The notes beneath the pieces are model-generated. The model saw only the letters and a list, made by a program, of their open reading frames with translations, was not told where the DNA came from and did no database searches. 8,547 nt of DNA. Source: Gammaproteobacteria bacterium (GTDB taxonomy: Bacteria; Pseudomonadota; Gammaproteobacteria; Granulosicoccales; Granulosicoccaceae). Location of the stretch: positions 1 through 8,547 of the forward strand of contig JAGRHW010000146.1 of the NCBI GenBank assembly GCA_020444765.1, read 5' to 3'. The first letter of the stretch is position 1. Each line of letters opens with the position of its first letter. The position numbers were made by a program, and so were the translations under genes. Below, in pieces: positions 6,526-8,547 of the stretch.

Positions 6526-8327
6526 ACTATCAGGTCCTCGCCCGTAAATGGCGGCCGCACCGTTTCGAGGATATGGTCGGTCAGGAACACGTGCTGCGTG
6601 CGTTGATCAATGCGCTCGACAACAATCGCCTGCATCATGCCTATCTGTTTACCGGCACGCGCGGTGTCGGCAAGACCACGATCGCGCGGATCTTTGCCAA
6701 AAGCCTCAATTGCGAGAAGGGCGTCAGCGCCAACCCCTGCGGCGAATGTGCCGCCTGCCGGGATATTGACGAAGGACGGTTTTTCGATCTGATCGAAGTG
6801 GATGCGGCCTCCCGCACCAAGGTCGATCAGACCCGCGAATTACTGGAAAACGTGCCTTACGCTCCGGCCAGCGGGCGCTACAAGGTGTACCTGATCGACG
6901 AGGTACACATGTTTTCCGATCACAGCTTCAACGCCTTGCTGAAAACCCTCGAGGAGCCGCCTGAACACGTCAAGTTTCTGCTGGCGACCACCGATCCGCA
7001 AAAAGTACCGGTCACGGTGTTATCGCGCTGTCTGCAGTTCAGTCTCAAGCGTTTGCCGGAACTGCAAATCAGTGAGTATCTGGCGGACATCATGGCGCGT
7101 GAGGAAATCGAGGCGGAAAAGTCCGCGCTCGCGCACATTGCCCGGGCCGCGGACGGCAGCATGCGCGATGCCTTGAGTCTGTTGGATCAGGCGATCGCCT
7201 ACAGTCAGGGCAGTATTACGGCGGCCGGTGTGGAGAGCATGCTCGGCCGGCCGTCGCCGGACCGGGTGCTCGATCTGCTCGAGGCGCTTGGCGCCGGCGA
7301 TGCTCAGAAAACCATGGCGCTGGTGTCGGTGTTTGCCGATTATTCGCCGGACTTTTCCGGCCTGCTGGCCGATCTGCTGTCGGTTTTGCATCAGATTGCT
7401 TTGTTGCAGGGCGTACCGGGCGCGCAGAATCCGGTCAGTTTCGATCCGCACCGGCTACATGAACTGGCGGTCAGGATCGCCCCTGAAGATGTACATCTGT
7501 TTTACCAGACCGGCCTGATAGGACGACGGGATATCGCGCTGGCGCCGGATATGCGCGAAGGGTTCGAGATGACGCTGTTGCGGATGCTGGCGTTTCGGCC
7601 GGTCAATGGAGAAACAGCCGCCGGTGAGTATCATGCACCGGCCAAGACTATCGCCGCGCAGGCAGCGCCGGCGCGGATGCCGCAGACCTCAGACAGCGCG
7701 CAGCCGCAAACCATTGCCGAGCCGCCGCAAGTGGTGGAGCCGGTTGTTGAGGAACCAGCCGCGCCGCTTAAATCGCCGAGTGATCACATGGCGGCCCTGA
7801 AGGCTTCGCTCAACGACGATAAATCCCGTCCCAAGGCTCAAAAAAAAACACCTGAAAAACCCGCTGAAGTAGTCAGCGAGCCGCCGCGAGTTGCGCCGAC
7901 ACCGCAGGCGGCACCCGCATCGCCTGCAAGCAAACCGGACTGGTCGAACGAAGACTGGCCGCAAATGCTTGGCAGCATGGACCTGCAGGGCATGCCGCTG
8001 GAACTGGCGAATAACTGTGTGTTGTCAGCAATTGGCGAGGATGCCGTCGAACTCGGTCTGCAAAAAGAATACGAAAGCCTGTTGCAGCCGGGTACGGTGC
8101 GCCAGCTCGAACAGGCGCTGGCGGGTTTGCTGGGCAAGCCCGTCAAGCTGCAGATGCAAATCCGCGAAGGCGAACTGGAGACGCCGGCGCGGATCAGACA
8201 GCGGCAGGCGGATTCCCGCTTACAGGCGGCGCGCCAATCGATCGAAACCGACCCGATTGTGCAAAAAATCTGCGGTCAGCTCGAGGGCGTGGTGCAGCTC
8301 GAAAGCATTCGGCCGATCGGCGAGTGA
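6522..8327 (+). CDS. dnaX: DNA polymerase III subunits gamma and tau (clamp loader)
   Basis: A 601-residue tau subunit (E. coli tau 643). It is the ATPase of the clamp loader, which opens the beta clamp onto primed DNA, and it also couples the polymerase cores and DnaB helicase. The AAA+ domain is intact: Walker A GTRGVGKT (45-52), zinc ligands Cys64, Cys73, Cys76 and Cys79, Walker B/DEVH (LIDEVHM, 125-130), and the SRC arginine finger (Ser168-Arg169-Cys170). Zinc and SRC positions equal those of E. coli. Residues to about 365 form the clamp-loader core with its collar. Residues about 370-475 are a Pro/Ala/Gln-rich linker. Residues about 475-601 are the C-terminal tau domain that binds the polymerase alpha subunit. 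Within the linker, nine A residues (7840-7848) encode Gln-Lys-Lys; a -1 shift there reads Asn-Thr-TGA, giving a gamma form of about 444 residues (E. coli gamma 431). The ATG at 6522 matches the conserved [12 protein letters not shown] start. Its Shine-Dalgarno is weak. Confidence 0.97.
   Translation: MNYQVLARKWRPHRFEDMVGQEHVLRALINALDNNRLHHAYLFTGTRGVGKTTIARIFAKSLNCEKGVSANPCGECAACRDIDEGRFFDLIEVDAASRTKVDQTRELLENVPYAPASGRYKVYLIDEVHMFSDHSFNALLKTLEEPPEHVKFLLATTDPQKVPVTVLSRCLQFSLKRLPELQISEYLADIMAREEIEAEKSALAHIARAADGSMRDALSLLDQAIAYSQGSITAAGVESMLGRPSPDRVLDLLEALGAGDAQKTMALVSVFADYSPDFSGLLADLLSVLHQIALLQGVPGAQNPVSFDPHRLHELAVRIAPEDVHLFYQTGLIGRRDIALAPDMREGFEMTLLRMLAFRPVNGETAAGEYHAPAKTIAAQAAPARMPQTSDSAQPQTIAEPPQVVEPVVEEPAAPLKSPSDHMAALKASLNDDKSRPKAQKKTPEKPAEVVSEPPRVAPTPQAAPASPASKPDWSNEDWPQMLGSMDLQGMPLELANNCVLSAIGEDAVELGLQKEYESLLQPGTVRQLEQALAGLLGKPVKLQMQIREGELETPARIRQRQADSRLQAARQSIETDPIVQKICGQLEGVVQLESIRPIGE
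7840..7848 (+). other. A9 slippery site for gamma/tau production
   Basis: Nine consecutive A residues are read in frame as CA-A AAA AAA A-CA, so they contain the A AAA AAA slippery heptamer (7841-7847). In the -1 frame the next codons are AAC, ACC and TGA (7853-7855); in the +1 frame a TAG occurs at 7870-7872. Either ribosomal -1 frameshifting or RNA-polymerase slippage on the A-tract (as known for Thermus dnaX) would make a gamma-like protein. The E. coli site, A AAA AAG, is at a comparable place in the gene. Confidence 0.75.
7862..7878 (+). promoter_or_regulatory. Hairpin downstream of the dnaX slippery site
   Basis: CGCTGA and TCAGCG form a perfect six-base-pair stem around the loop AGTAG, starting 14 bases after the end of the slippery heptamer. 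E. coli dnaX uses a downstream hairpin to stimulate -1 frameshifting, but closer to the slip site. The longer spacing here makes the role uncertain. Confidence 0.4.
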
Positions 8328-8356
8328 AGCATTGCCGAATGGTGGCGCTGCTGTGG

Positions 8357-8376
8357 TAAAATCGGCGGCGATTTTA
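8357..8376. repeat. Perfect 8-bp inverted repeat between dnaX and ybaB
   Basis: TAAAATCG and CGATTTTA flank GCGG, giving a perfect palindrome in the 100-base gap after dnaX. Its left arm begins with TAAAAT, which resembles a -10 box; TTGCCG at 8332-8337 is a possible -35 but with a long 19-base spacer. The T run lies inside the stem rather than after it, so it is a poor intrinsic terminator. It may be an operator, an attenuating hairpin, or a weak terminator. Confidence 0.5.
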
Positions 8377-8415
8377 GACAGGCTTTCAACCCGTTCCATC
8401 CGCACTCAAACGACT

Positions 8416-8422
8416 CAGGAGT
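8416..8422 (+). promoter_or_regulatory. Ribosome binding site of ybaB/ebfC
   Basis: CAGGAGT contains AGGAG (8417-8421), six bases before ATG 8428. It is the strongest Shine-Dalgarno in the window and fixes the start of the downstream gene. Confidence 0.8.
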
Positions 8423-8427
8423 ACGCC

Positions 8428-8547
8428 ATGAAAGGTGGTATTGGCAATATCATGAAGCAAGCGCAGAAAATGCAACAGGAAATGCAAAAGGCGCAGGAAG
8501 AAATCGCGCGCATGGAGGTAACCGGCGAATCGGGCGGCGGGCTGGTC
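8428..8547 (+). CDS. ybaB: YbaB/EbfC nucleoid-associated protein, N-terminal part
   Basis: The first 40 codons are visible and the gene runs off the window (family length is about 105-110). The translation begins [20 protein letters not shown] and continues with a charged, Gln-rich helix ([20 protein letters not shown]), the typical start of YbaB/EbfC proteins. The [12 protein letters not shown] pattern and the following V-x-G-x-x-GGG-x-V strand are diagnostic. The family forms dimers that bind DNA with little sequence specificity and coat the nucleoid. Gene order dnaX-ybaB-recR is conserved in gammaproteobacteria, so recR should follow outside the window. The gap from dnaX is 100 bases and contains a perfect inverted repeat, so an additional promoter or regulatory hairpin is possible. 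Confidence 0.93.
   Translation, partial: MKGGIGNIMKQAQKMQQEMQKAQEEIARMEVTGESGGGLV

Noticed and set aside
1..8547. Mobile elements, CRISPR arrays, tRNA genes or phage genes.
   Set aside because: No terminal inverted repeats, transposase motifs, regularly spaced repeats or tRNA-like cloverleaf sequences were seen.

Overview
The window looks like a chromosomal segment of a gammaproteobacterium. The evidence is the gene order ffs (4.5S SRP RNA) - dnaX - ybaB/ebfC, the DnaX sequence with an E. coli-type zinc module, a 4.5S RNA of E. coli-like size, and a FadJ/FadI-type beta-oxidation pair. Base composition is moderately GC-rich with the usual third-position bias. The genus cannot be named from sequence alone. 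All genes read on the + strand. I see no mobile element, tRNA or CRISPR array.

Layout. (1) Bases 1-1544: the 3' end of a 3-hydroxyacyl-CoA dehydrogenase/enoyl-CoA hydratase (FadJ/FadB type) overlaps by ATGA a complete FadI-like thiolase. Together they carry out the last steps of fatty-acid beta-oxidation. (2) Bases 1594-2340: a secreted SIMPL-domain (DUF541) protein. (3) Bases 2341-2607: a 267-bp, visibly AT-richer gap with small inverted repeats and no recognised RNA family. (4) Bases 2608-6264: a 1218-residue predicted outer-membrane protein with an unusual domain order: signal peptide, Pro/Glu-rich linker, stalk-like repeats, beta-barrel, then two SdrD-B-like domains with EF-hand-type loops. 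It starts with TTG. This is the least familiar object in the window. (5) Bases 6341-6456: 4.5S SRP RNA. (6) Bases 6522-8327: dnaX, encoding the tau clamp-loader subunit. An A9 tract inside it puts a TGA in the -1 frame within three codons, predicting a shorter gamma product of about 444 residues. (7) Bases 8428-8547: the 5' end of ybaB/ebfC, a small nucleoid-associated protein, preceded by a perfect 8-bp inverted repeat.

The beta-oxidation pair is a translationally coupled operon. ffs, dnaX and ybaB form the conserved housekeeping block for protein targeting, replication and recombination; recR would be expected just beyond the window. The SIMPL protein and the outer-membrane protein sit between the two blocks. 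Both are exported, but nothing in the sequence proves they work together.
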